Positions 1-5,945 of a DNA stretch of 8,838 nt are shown here, one piece after another. Position numbers and translations under genes: made by a program. The DNA comes from CAYYIS01 sp964470965 (GTDB lineage: Bacteria; JAAXHH01; JABIQT01). Numbering within the stretch: the first letter of the stretch is position 1; each line of letters starts with the position of its first letter. The notes under the pieces were generated by a model. That model did not search any database. It had not been told where the DNA came from and saw only the letters and a list, made by a program, of their open reading frames with translations. Where the stretch lies: NCBI GenBank assembly GCA_964470965.1, contig CAYYIS010000096.1:1-8838 (forward strand). The letters run 5' to 3'.

Positions 1-117
1 GGCTCCCCCCAACCGATTTTCGGAAGAGCCCTGATGGACTTTGTAGCCCGACTTATTTATCATTCAGTCCTAACATGGGATAAAAGATTCAATCTCAAAA
101 TTACATGAGGTGAATGA
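1..117. other. Leader upstream of the enolase-family gene; no identified gene
   Basis: No recognisable gene lies here. One forward frame is open from base 1 to a TGA at 106-108 (35 codons, ending ...NLKIT), and another ends at a TGA at 32-34. Either could be the tail of a gene outside the window, but neither has a recognisable motif. GGCTC at 1-5 can pair with GAGCC at 26-30 around a small CCG/CGG inner stem, but no U-tract follows, so it is not a canonical terminator. I found no convincing -35/-10 pair for the following gene. Confidence 0.4.
107..112 (+). promoter_or_regulatory. Ribosome binding site of the enolase-superfamily gene
   Basis: GAGGTG lies 5 bases before the ATG at 118. An ATG at 114 in another frame is only 1 base from this motif and opens a 64-codon shadow frame, so the spacing favours the start at 118. 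Confidence 0.75.
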
Positions 118-1314
118 ATGAAAATAACCGGCGTACGCACCATCCTCTACGAAATAGAGTTGACTCGGCTTTTGGGCGATGCCAACAGCCCGTTGGGCCG
201 CAGACGAGCCGCTCAAGCGGCGGTTTTTCTCGACACCAACAAAGGTTTCACAGGCATCGGTATTGGTTCACCCGCCGCGTGCAGCCATGTCCACGGTTTC
301 GTGGATAACCTGCTGATGGGATGCGACCCACGCGGGGTGCGCGGCCTGTGGCAGAAGATGGTAGATTTCGTATTCAAAGGCGGCAACAGCGGTGTTGTTA
401 ACGATGCTATCTGCGCCATCGATATGGCGCTGTGGGACTTGAAAGGGAAGGCGGCAGGCGAACCGTTGTGGCGGCTGCTGGGAGCCTCCAGCGGCAGGGT
501 TAAAGCCTATGCCAGCGGTATCGATCTGCCTCTAACCGATGACGAGATCGGAGCGTTCTATTCCCGCATGGCCGCCCTTGGAATTTCGGCGGGTAAGCTG
601 AAGGTTGGGCTGGATCGCGAAGCGGACCTGCGACGACTGCAGATCATGAAAGATGCCCTGGCCCGTTCGGGCAAAACACCCAGATTGATGATCGACTCCA
701 ACGAATACTGGTCCCCCAAACAGGCGATCCGTAACATCCGGTTTTTCGAAAGTCACTTCGAGCTTGTCTGGGCGGAAGAACCGGCGCGTCGGTGGGACTA
801 CCGTGGCCTGCGTCAGGTCTCACAGTCCGTCACCGCCGCCATTGCCACCGGAGAAAACCTGGACAACATTGGTGAATTCATGCCGCTGATAACAAATCAG
901 GCGGTCGATATCGTACAGGTGGGGATCGGAACCACCGGACTTACCGGCGCCATGCAGGTTGCGCACATGGCCCACGGATTTGAGTTGCCGGTATCAATGA
1001 TGAACTGTCCGGCCAACTTCATGGCGCACCTTGCCGCATGCCTGCCCAACCACATGATGATGGAAGTGGTCGACGTGGGGATGGATGCGGTGATGGACAG
1101 TGATCAGCGTATAGAAGACGGCTGGATCGTGCTGGGTGACAGTCCCGGTTTCGGCCTTGCTTTCAACGAGGATAAACTGGCTTCCCATACCGTGGTTTCG
1201 CCATCCCGGCAAGCGGGCGCCAGTCCCTGGGGACGTCGGCAGGGCGCCGGGTTGTACGAAGTCCCCCCGGGAGAGGAAACTCAAATTTACGCTGGTAAAA
1301 AATTACCGCCATAA
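118..1314 (+). CDS. Mandelate racemase/muconate lactonizing enzyme family protein (enolase superfamily)
   Basis: This 398-residue protein has the enolase-superfamily architecture: an N-terminal capping domain (about 1-125, with the family block DMALWDLKGK...PLWRLLG at 102-122), then a (beta/alpha)7-beta barrel. Family members abstract the proton alpha to a carboxylate in an Mg2+-dependent step, giving racemisation, cycloisomerisation or dehydration, often of acid sugars. Visible residues are the KxK base motif (K160, K162) on strand 2 and three probable metal ligands: D193 in IDSNEYW, one of E220/E221 in AEEP, and E246 in TGEN. The usual strand-6 Asp is Gly269 (QVGIGTTGLT) and the usual strand-7 His is replaced in VSMMN (about 292-296). 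Substrate and reaction therefore cannot be assigned; the protein might be an epimerase, a dehydratase or a divergent enzyme. A Gly/Pro-rich tail of about 35 residues follows the barrel. The start is fixed by GAGGTG 5 bases upstream. It converges with the amidohydrolase gene and appears monocistronic in this window. Confidence 0.9.
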   Translation: MKITGVRTILYEIELTRLLGDANSPLGRRRAAQAAVFLDTNKGFTGIGIGSPAACSHVHGFVDNLLMGCDPRGVRGLWQKMVDFVFKGGNSGVVNDAICAIDMALWDLKGKAAGEPLWRLLGASSGRVKAYASGIDLPLTDDEIGAFYSRMAALGISAGKLKVGLDREADLRRLQIMKDALARSGKTPRLMIDSNEYWSPKQAIRNIRFFESHFELVWAEEPARRWDYRGLRQVSQSVTAAIATGENLDNIGEFMPLITNQAVDIVQVGIGTTGLTGAMQVAHMAHGFELPVSMMNCPANFMAHLAACLPNHMMMEVVDVGMDAVMDSDQRIEDGWIVLGDSPGFGLAFNEDKLASHTVVSPSRQAGASPWGRRQGAGLYEVPPGEETQIYAGKKLPP

Positions 1315-1454
1315 ATCACCTCCTAACCTACCGTTCCAAAATGTAAAATTAAAAGATAAGGGTAAAGCAGGGCGCTGGCCTGTCAGGCTGGGACTGGTAA
1401 AGGTGAGAATCCTAGCCGACAACGCCTGGACACCCTGGACGTTATGGACGATCG
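1315..1454. other. Convergent intergenic spacer
   Basis: This spacer separates the 3' ends of two convergent genes. It holds an imperfect 9-base tandem repeat, CCTGGACAC then CCTGGACGT (1425-1442), and a small palindrome GCCTG-T-CAGGC near 1379-1389. I see no stable GC hairpin followed by a T-tract on either strand, so no intrinsic terminator is called. Reading frames extending through it lack a start signal and family similarity. Confidence 0.5.
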
Positions 1455-4400
1455 TTATCGAATCCCCGCTTTCAGGTCACTGCTGGGATCATCCTGCTTC
1501 TGGGGTGCGAATGCCCTTTCCCTGGGCCATATCTCGTTGAGGGTGTCCCCTTCGTACAGACGGCCGTTTTTCATAACATAACGGATGGTGTTGGTATTGC
1601 GCAGGTCTTCCAACGGGTTGGCGTTCAGTACCACCAGATCCGCCAGTTTTCCGACCTCGAGGGTGCCGACTTCCTTGCCCAGGCCAATTGACTCAGCGCC
1701 GTAGATGGTGGCGGCGCGCAGGGCATCGTGCTCGTTCAATCCACCGGAGGCCATAGCCCACAGCTCCCAGTGGTAGCCCAGGCCCTGCAGCTGGCCGTGG
1801 CTGCCCACACCCGCTCGCCCGCCGGCCTCGAGAACGGCCTTAATGACTTTGGCATGTTCCTGGAATACATGCTCTTCTTCCAGGAACCACCCCGCCCCGC
1901 CGGTGGACCGCCGCCGGGTACGGTCGTCGATGACCGAATGAGGCGTGAAACGGCGCAGCTTCTCGTCATCATGGGGGTTTTCTCTGGTGAGGAAATATCC
2001 CTCACCGAACGGTCCGCCGTAGGATACCAGCAGCGTGGGCGTGTAGGTGATGCCGGTTTCGGCCGTGAGGTGGACCACGTCTTTGTACAGGGGAAAGATC
2101 GGGAACGAGTGTTCCTGGCCCGAGTAGCCGTCGATCATCATGGTCAGATTGTACATGAGGTCCAGGCCACCCTCGGTGGTGACCATCAGCCCTGCTTCCC
2201 GTGCCGCCATGATGACCCACTGCCGCTGCTGCCGGTTTCCGGCCATGTACATCTTCACGGTTTTGGTGTCGTAGTAGTCGCTGTACCGCCGGATGATGTC
2301 TTTCGCATGGTCCATATCCCGGATCCGGTCATTGGCGTAGTCACCAAATACACCCGGTCCGGTGGAGTACACACGAGGTCCTACCATCATTCCCGCGTCA
2401 ACCATATCGCCGTAGGTGATAACATCAGTCTGGGACGTCTGAGGGTCCCGGGTAGTGGTGACGCCGTAGGCGAGATTGGCGTGGTACATCCATATCTGAG
2501 TCTTGTGGATACCCCAGGTCGGCCACATATGCGCATGAGGATCGACCAGGCCTGGAACGATGGTCTTACCGGGCAAATCAAACGAACGCGCACCGTCCGG
2601 GACGGACAACGTGCCGCTGGCTCCGACCGCTTCTATACGGTTGTTGCGTATCAGGATATCACCATTCTCAATGATCTCGTCGCCGTTCATGGTGATGATG
2701 CGGGCACCGGTCAGTATAACCACGCCTACCGGAATATCCCGACTCACCTCGATGCGTATGCGTGATTCGTCCGGCGTGTATTTTTCGCCCAGACCGCTGT
2801 CTGTACCTGCGGAGGTTGAATCTTGTTTCGTCAGAACCTTCTTCCTCTCTTCGATTCGTTCATCGACCACCTTTGCGGAGTCCAGATCAAACACGAACAG
2901 GGCGTTGCCCAGGGACCAGTGCACCTTGCGACCGTCGCTGCGCCATGCTGGAAACTGCGCGCCGATGTCCGTGAGTTTACGAACCGGGAACGACGCGTTT
3001 TCCGGTTTGGCCAGAGAAATTGAAGGTGTTTCCCCACCCACATATGGCACGGTGACTGCGTACAGGTCGTGGTTGAGATACGCCAGCGCCTGATCGCCCG
3101 CCGGTGCCATTCGTAACTCTCTGGGCAGGTTGGGCTCCTGTGCGCCCGGACGTTTCTCCCCGGTGACTTTCAGGTGGAATTTCTCGTCCGTTCCATCCCA
3201 GCGGATAGAGCTGAGTCCGTTGCGCCGGTGGGATAGGTAGATACGGTTTGCATCCTGTGTAAAATGAGGCCGGATGCGTCCTTCACTGGGCGCGATAAAC
3301 GTGACGTCGCCGCCGTTGGCCGGCACCCAGATCAAGTCGGTGGCCGCACCGGGGGCTGTGGGTCCGGTGGATTCGAAATAGGCGCGGGCAGGCCCCCGTA
3401 CCGCCACAATGCGCTGCCCGTCCGGGGACCAGGCTACCTGCTGATAGATGGCAGATAGAGTCGTGAGCTGCCGCGATTGAAGGCGGCCGTCGGAGAGGAT
3501 CCGGCGGATGTGCCCGCCTCCATCATCGGACCAGGTTACGTACGCCAGCCATTGTCCGTTAGGCGACCAGGTTGGCTGGGCTTCGGTGTCTTCTCTGTTT
3601 GTAAGTCGTTGCGGCACGCCGTCCGGATAATCCATTACATAGAGTCGGTTAAGGGCGGTGAACGCCAGCTTTGCGCCGTCCGGCGAAAGTACGGCGTCGC
3701 GGATTTCCCTGACCACGAACCGTGGCGTGTCCTCAATCGGATAGTCGAAAATCACTTTTGGTCCAAGGCCCAGGGAAACGTGTGCCGTGAAAGGAATCAG
3801 AATCGCGTCACTGCCGTCCACCGGTACCCGCCATATTTTACCGCCGTAGGAGGCAAGAAGGGATTGGGAGTCCGGCATAAACGCCATGCCCGGCAGCACG
3901 TCCCGCTCCGCGACTGCCTCCTGGTCGTCATGCTGAACCGGATATGCCAGCCATCTCTCCTCACCAGTAGCCATTTCACGGATGCGCAGGCCGGTCTGGG
4001 CTTCATGCCGTGTGCCGTAGACCAGCCATTTTCCATCGGGCGAGATGGTCGGCCGGAATGCCGACCCGTATCGGTAGGTGCGGGTGGACCTTATGCCGGT
4101 TTTACGATCGTATACCGCCAGCTGGTACTGCGGCATATTGGCGTTATACTGCCAGGTGCCCGTTCGCTGCGCATGCCAGATGTAGCGCCCGTCCGGTGTG
4201 AAAGCAGCTCCCAACGTGCGCAGGTTGTCCGGCGATTTGACCAGTCCGACGCCGCTTCCGCCGTCCACGTGCTGCAGCCACATCTTGGTCGGACCGAACC
4301 GGCCTTCGCCTTTAGATACCGCCACGTATTTACCATCCGGCGACCAGGAGGGAGATTCATAGCGGTTGTGCTTGCCTTTGGTAAGCTGCTTCATATCCTT

Positions 4401-4805
4401 TGAATCCAGGTCGACGGTCCACATGTTTTGTCCGCCGTTACGGTCCGATACAAACAGGATCTTCTTGCCGTCCGGACTGAACCGGGGTTGCGCGTCGAAC
4501 GGCACGCCGGACGTCAACGTGTCCGCCTGTCCCCCTGTGATGGGAAGGGTGTACAGATCTCCCAGCAGATCGAAGACGATGGTGTGGCCGTCCGGACTGA
4601 CATCCAGCGATAGCCAGGACCCCTCGTCGGTGGTAAAGTTCCAGGTCCGGTCGGGGACGAGCGGAAGATCTTGTTCGGTGGTGTTTTTCTGTCTTGTGCT
4701 GTCTGCAGGAGCGGCATCCTGCGGCAGTGCTGAGGCCGGTTGCCACGTGAGGCAGGTGGCTAATAGGAGCGAGAAAATATCAGAAAAACGCCATTTGGAA
4801 TGCAT
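1455..4805 (-). CDS. Exported TolB/PD40 beta-propeller-amidohydrolase fusion protein
   Basis: This 1116-residue protein begins with a signal peptide: basic start MHSKWR, hydrophobic core to about residue 21, and likely cleavage after ASA at 24-26. It should act outside the cytoplasmic membrane. Residues about 45-650 form one or more beta-propellers of PD40/WD40-like blades. The SPDG signature or close variants recur at about 70, 110, 155, 203, 255, 374, 414 and 460, with weaker copies near 515 and 621. Residues about 695-1085 are an amidohydrolase (imidazolonepropionase-like) domain. It opens with ILTGARIITMNG, has the metal motif H757-A-H759 in PGLVDPHAHM, a candidate carboxylated lysine K851 and H899 in GQEH. 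The closing block EVGKLADLVVL is typical of the superfamily. Where many members have Asp, this one reads GSHGQ (H1003). The propeller may gate or recruit the substrate, as in other propeller hydrolases. The substrate is unknown; a peptide or cyclic amide is a guess. The start is supported by GGAGG 6 bases upstream. It diverges from the PhyH-family gene. Confidence 0.92.
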   Translation of the reverse strand: MHSKWRFSDIFSLLLATCLTWQPASALPQDAAPADSTRQKNTTEQDLPLVPDRTWNFTTDEGSWLSLDVSPDGHTIVFDLLGDLYTLPITGGQADTLTSGVPFDAQPRFSPDGKKILFVSDRNGGQNMWTVDLDSKDMKQLTKGKHNRYESPSWSPDGKYVAVSKGEGRFGPTKMWLQHVDGGSGVGLVKSPDNLRTLGAAFTPDGRYIWHAQRTGTWQYNANMPQYQLAVYDRKTGIRSTRTYRYGSAFRPTISPDGKWLVYGTRHEAQTGLRIREMATGEERWLAYPVQHDDQEAVAERDVLPGMAFMPDSQSLLASYGGKIWRVPVDGSDAILIPFTAHVSLGLGPKVIFDYPIEDTPRFVVREIRDAVLSPDGAKLAFTALNRLYVMDYPDGVPQRLTNREDTEAQPTWSPNGQWLAYVTWSDDGGGHIRRILSDGRLQSRQLTTLSAIYQQVAWSPDGQRIVAVRGPARAYFESTGPTAPGAATDLIWVPANGGDVTFIAPSEGRIRPHFTQDANRIYLSHRRNGLSSIRWDGTDEKFHLKVTGEKRPGAQEPNLPRELRMAPAGDQALAYLNHDLYAVTVPYVGGETPSISLAKPENASFPVRKLTDIGAQFPAWRSDGRKVHWSLGNALFVFDLDSAKVVDERIEERKKVLTKQDSTSAGTDSGLGEKYTPDESRIRIEVSRDIPVGVVILTGARIITMNGDEIIENGDILIRNNRIEAVGASGTLSVPDGARSFDLPGKTIVPGLVDPHAHMWPTWGIHKTQIWMYHANLAYGVTTTRDPQTSQTDVITYGDMVDAGMMVGPRVYSTGPGVFGDYANDRIRDMDHAKDIIRRYSDYYDTKTVKMYMAGNRQQRQWVIMAAREAGLMVTTEGGLDLMYNLTMMIDGYSGQEHSFPIFPLYKDVVHLTAETGITYTPTLLVSYGGPFGEGYFLTRENPHDDEKLRRFTPHSVIDDRTRRRSTGGAGWFLEEEHVFQEHAKVIKAVLEAGGRAGVGSHGQLQGLGYHWELWAMASGGLNEHDALRAATIYGAESIGLGKEVGTLEVGKLADLVVLNANPLEDLRNTNTIRYVMKNGRLYEGDTLNEIWPRERAFAPQKQDDPSSDLKAGIR

Positions 4806-4811
4806 CGGATA

Positions 4812-4816
4812 CCTCC
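4812..4816 (-). promoter_or_regulatory. Ribosome binding site of the amidohydrolase gene
   Basis: Read on the minus strand, GGAGG is followed by 6 bases and then the ATG at 4805-4803. This is a strong, well-spaced Shine-Dalgarno motif and it places the start just ahead of the signal peptide. Confidence 0.8.
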
Positions 4817-4846
4817 GGGCGTTAGGGTGGCGTGTACGAATACTTC

Positions 4847-4870
4847 GGGAGCCAGCTTGGGAGCCAGCTT
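4847..4870. repeat. Perfect 12-bp tandem duplication
   Basis: GGGAGCCAGCTT occurs twice with no spacer (4847-4858 and 4859-4870). It lies in the divergent intergenic region, next to the predicted minus-strand -10 region and start of the amidohydrolase message. It could be a pair of regulator half-sites or a recent slippage duplication. Nothing in the sequence separates these options. Confidence 0.85.
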
Positions 4871-4909
4871 ACGGTATGACTTGACAATTACACTGTCAAC
4901 GAAAAACAT
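4871..4909. promoter_or_regulatory. Candidate divergent promoter with TTGACA-N7-TGTCAA palindrome
   Basis: TTGACA at 4881-4886 and TGTCAA at 4894-4899 form a perfect 6-bp inverted repeat around 7 bases. Each arm read outward is a consensus -35 hexamer. Leftward, a 17-base gap leads to TACCGT (complement of 4871-4876), a weak -10, placing transcription toward the amidohydrolase. Rightward, 17 bases lead to AAACAT at 4904-4909, also weak, toward the PhyH-family gene. The symmetry also suits a dimeric regulator. The palindrome is seen directly; the promoter or operator role is inferred. Confidence 0.45.
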
Positions 4910-4948
4910 CTTTACATTCATTCGGATAAGATTTAACAGAAGATACTT

Positions 4949-5776
4949 ATGCTGACCAAAGAACAAGTCAGCCAATTCCAAACACTTGGTTTTGTGCTGT
5001 GTAAAACACTCTTTTCACCCGATGAGATGGCATCCATTTCAAAGGCTTTTGACGCGGCTATGCGCTTGGCACGGGGCGGAACTGCGTCACCGGAACTGGT
5101 GCGGGATGAACGGGGTTATTCGATGAAACGGCAGCAGGAGGTGCCTTTTCTCGACTATGATCCGGATACATTCTATCCCCTGCTCGACGATGACCGGTTG
5201 ATGGACGCCTTCGAGCAGCTGATCGGGGATGATTTTATCTTCACCCTATCCGAAGGCATCATCCATGCGGGCGGGTCCGACTGGCATTCAGACGCGGTGG
5301 CGCCGGAGGGTTTCTTCACCATGCGCGCTGCCCTATACCTGGATTTTCTGGGACCCGCGGACGGTTGCCTGAGTGTGATTCCCGGGAGTCATAACACGGC
5401 CTTCAGGGAAGCGTTGCGAGGTACCATCAACGACCTTGGCTTCACTCCGAAAGACATTCCCGGACGGTATTCGATCGCAAACGAGCCAGGTGATGTGGTG
5501 TTCATGAATCACAAAGTGTATCATGCCTCCCTGAGTGATAACCCGGGCAGACGGGCCATCCACATAAACTGCAGCCAGTACACGACGCCGGAGCTTAATC
5601 GTGCACATTTCGAATGGCTTCACAGATTTCTGACCAACGAAACGCGGCGCTGGGGACGTTTTTACAGCGAACGCCTGATTGAGACCGCCGGACCAAGGCG
5701 CAAGAAGATGCTGGACCGAGCGATTACACTGGGGTTCGGAGATACCGGTCCGATCAAACATACAATGGACACATGA
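4949..5776 (+). CDS. Phytanoyl-CoA dioxygenase (PhyH) family Fe(II)/2-oxoglutarate oxygenase
   Basis: This is a complete 275-residue protein, normal length for bacterial PhyH-family oxygenases. These enzymes hydroxylate a small-molecule substrate using O2 and 2-oxoglutarate in a double-stranded beta-helix fold. The opening EQVSQFQTLGFVLCKTLFSPDEM matches the family's N-terminal pattern. The facial triad is visible as H113-x-D115 in DWHSDA and H192 in VYHAS. R201 or R202, 9-10 residues later, probably binds the 2-oxoglutarate carboxylate. LSVIPGSHN at 141-149 and NEPGDVVFMNH at 178-188 are further family signatures. No signal peptide is seen, so it is cytoplasmic. The substrate cannot be read from the sequence; bacterial relatives act on varied secondary metabolites and lipids. 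Only a weak ribosome binding site (AGAAGA, 4938-4943) precedes the ATG. The gene is divergent from the amidohydrolase and may share control with it. Confidence 0.92.
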   Translation: MLTKEQVSQFQTLGFVLCKTLFSPDEMASISKAFDAAMRLARGGTASPELVRDERGYSMKRQQEVPFLDYDPDTFYPLLDDDRLMDAFEQLIGDDFIFTLSEGIIHAGGSDWHSDAVAPEGFFTMRAALYLDFLGPADGCLSVIPGSHNTAFREALRGTINDLGFTPKDIPGRYSIANEPGDVVFMNHKVYHASLSDNPGRRAIHINCSQYTTPELNRAHFEWLHRFLTNETRRWGRFYSERLIETAGPRRKKMLDRAITLGFGDTGPIKHTMDT

Positions 5777-5817
5777 ATCGTTTGCCATTACTACTAAACA
5801 GATGATAAGTTTCGCAC

Positions 5818-5846
5818 TTGACATTTACAAAAAGAATCAATATATT
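5818..5846 (+). promoter_or_regulatory. Sigma70-type promoter of the parE-parC operon
   Basis: TTGACA (5818-5823) is a perfect -35 box. It is followed by exactly 17 bases and TATATT (5841-5846), a 5/6 match to the -10 consensus. Transcription would begin near 5852-5854, giving a leader of about 90 bases before the parE start. The -10 sits inside a 10-bp palindrome, CAATATATTG (5838-5847). If the host is a Bacteroidota member with a divergent housekeeping sigma factor, the box match is less decisive. Confidence 0.65.
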
Positions 5847-5881
5847 GTATATATATGACAACTGATGATACGATATATAGT

Positions 5882-5900
5882 AAATATTCTGAAAATATTT
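5882..5900 (+). repeat. AT-only inverted repeat in the parE leader
   Basis: AAATATT (5882-5888) and AATATTT (5894-5900) are perfect inverted copies around the 5-base loop CTGAA. As RNA the hairpin would be weak. As DNA it could be an operator or an easily melted site. Function is unknown. Confidence 0.4.
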
Positions 5901-5930
5901 TGAGGTCTTTTTGCCTTTAATTCTGCTGCG

Positions 5931-5940
5931 AAAGGGATGA
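5931..5940 (+). promoter_or_regulatory. Shine-Dalgarno motif that decides the parE start
   Basis: AAAGGGATGA resembles AAGGAGGTGA and ends 5 bases before the ATG at 5946. The earlier ATG at 5937 lies inside this motif, with no spacing left for ribosome binding, so 5946 is the better start. Confidence 0.6.
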
Positions 5941-5945
5941 AATAT

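Larger units (their letters stand above)
5777..5945. other. AT-rich spacer between the PhyH-family gene and parE
   Basis: This spacer is markedly richer in A and T than the flanking genes, especially at 5820-5905, with runs such as TATATATA. It carries the parE promoter and a long leader. No small gene is supported. No GC-rich hairpin with a T-tract follows the PhyH-family stop, so termination of that gene is unexplained. Confidence 0.6.

Noticed and set aside
1..30. Possible terminator GGCTC...GAGCC at the left edge
   Set aside because: The stem is 5 bp with a long loop and no T-tract follows, so it does not meet the criteria for an intrinsic terminator.
1136..1540. 134-codon plus-strand frame crossing the convergent gap
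   Set aside because: It overlaps the end of the enolase gene in another frame and the end of the amidohydrolase gene, without a start signal or motif.
1728..2765. 345-codon open frame on the plus strand inside the amidohydrolase gene
   Set aside because: It is antisense to a gene with clear domains, shows no family motif and has no good ribosome binding site. It is a compositional shadow.
3477..4403. 308-codon open frame on the plus strand opposite the propeller region
   Set aside because: It mirrors the repeated SPDG-coding blocks of the real minus-strand gene and contains no recognisable domain.
3410..4620. Recurrent DNA blocks resembling CCGTCCGG.GA
   Set aside because: They are spaced irregularly and encode the SPDG signature of beta-propeller blades, so they are protein repeats and not a CRISPR or regulatory array.
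5333..5824. 163-codon minus-strand frame over the PhyH-family gene
   Set aside because: It is antisense to a gene with an intact HxD...H iron triad and shows no motif of its own.
5914..5935. CCTTT/AAAGG pairing that might hide the parE ribosome binding site
   Set aside because: It has only 5 bp with a 12-base loop and is too weak to claim as a regulatory hairpin.
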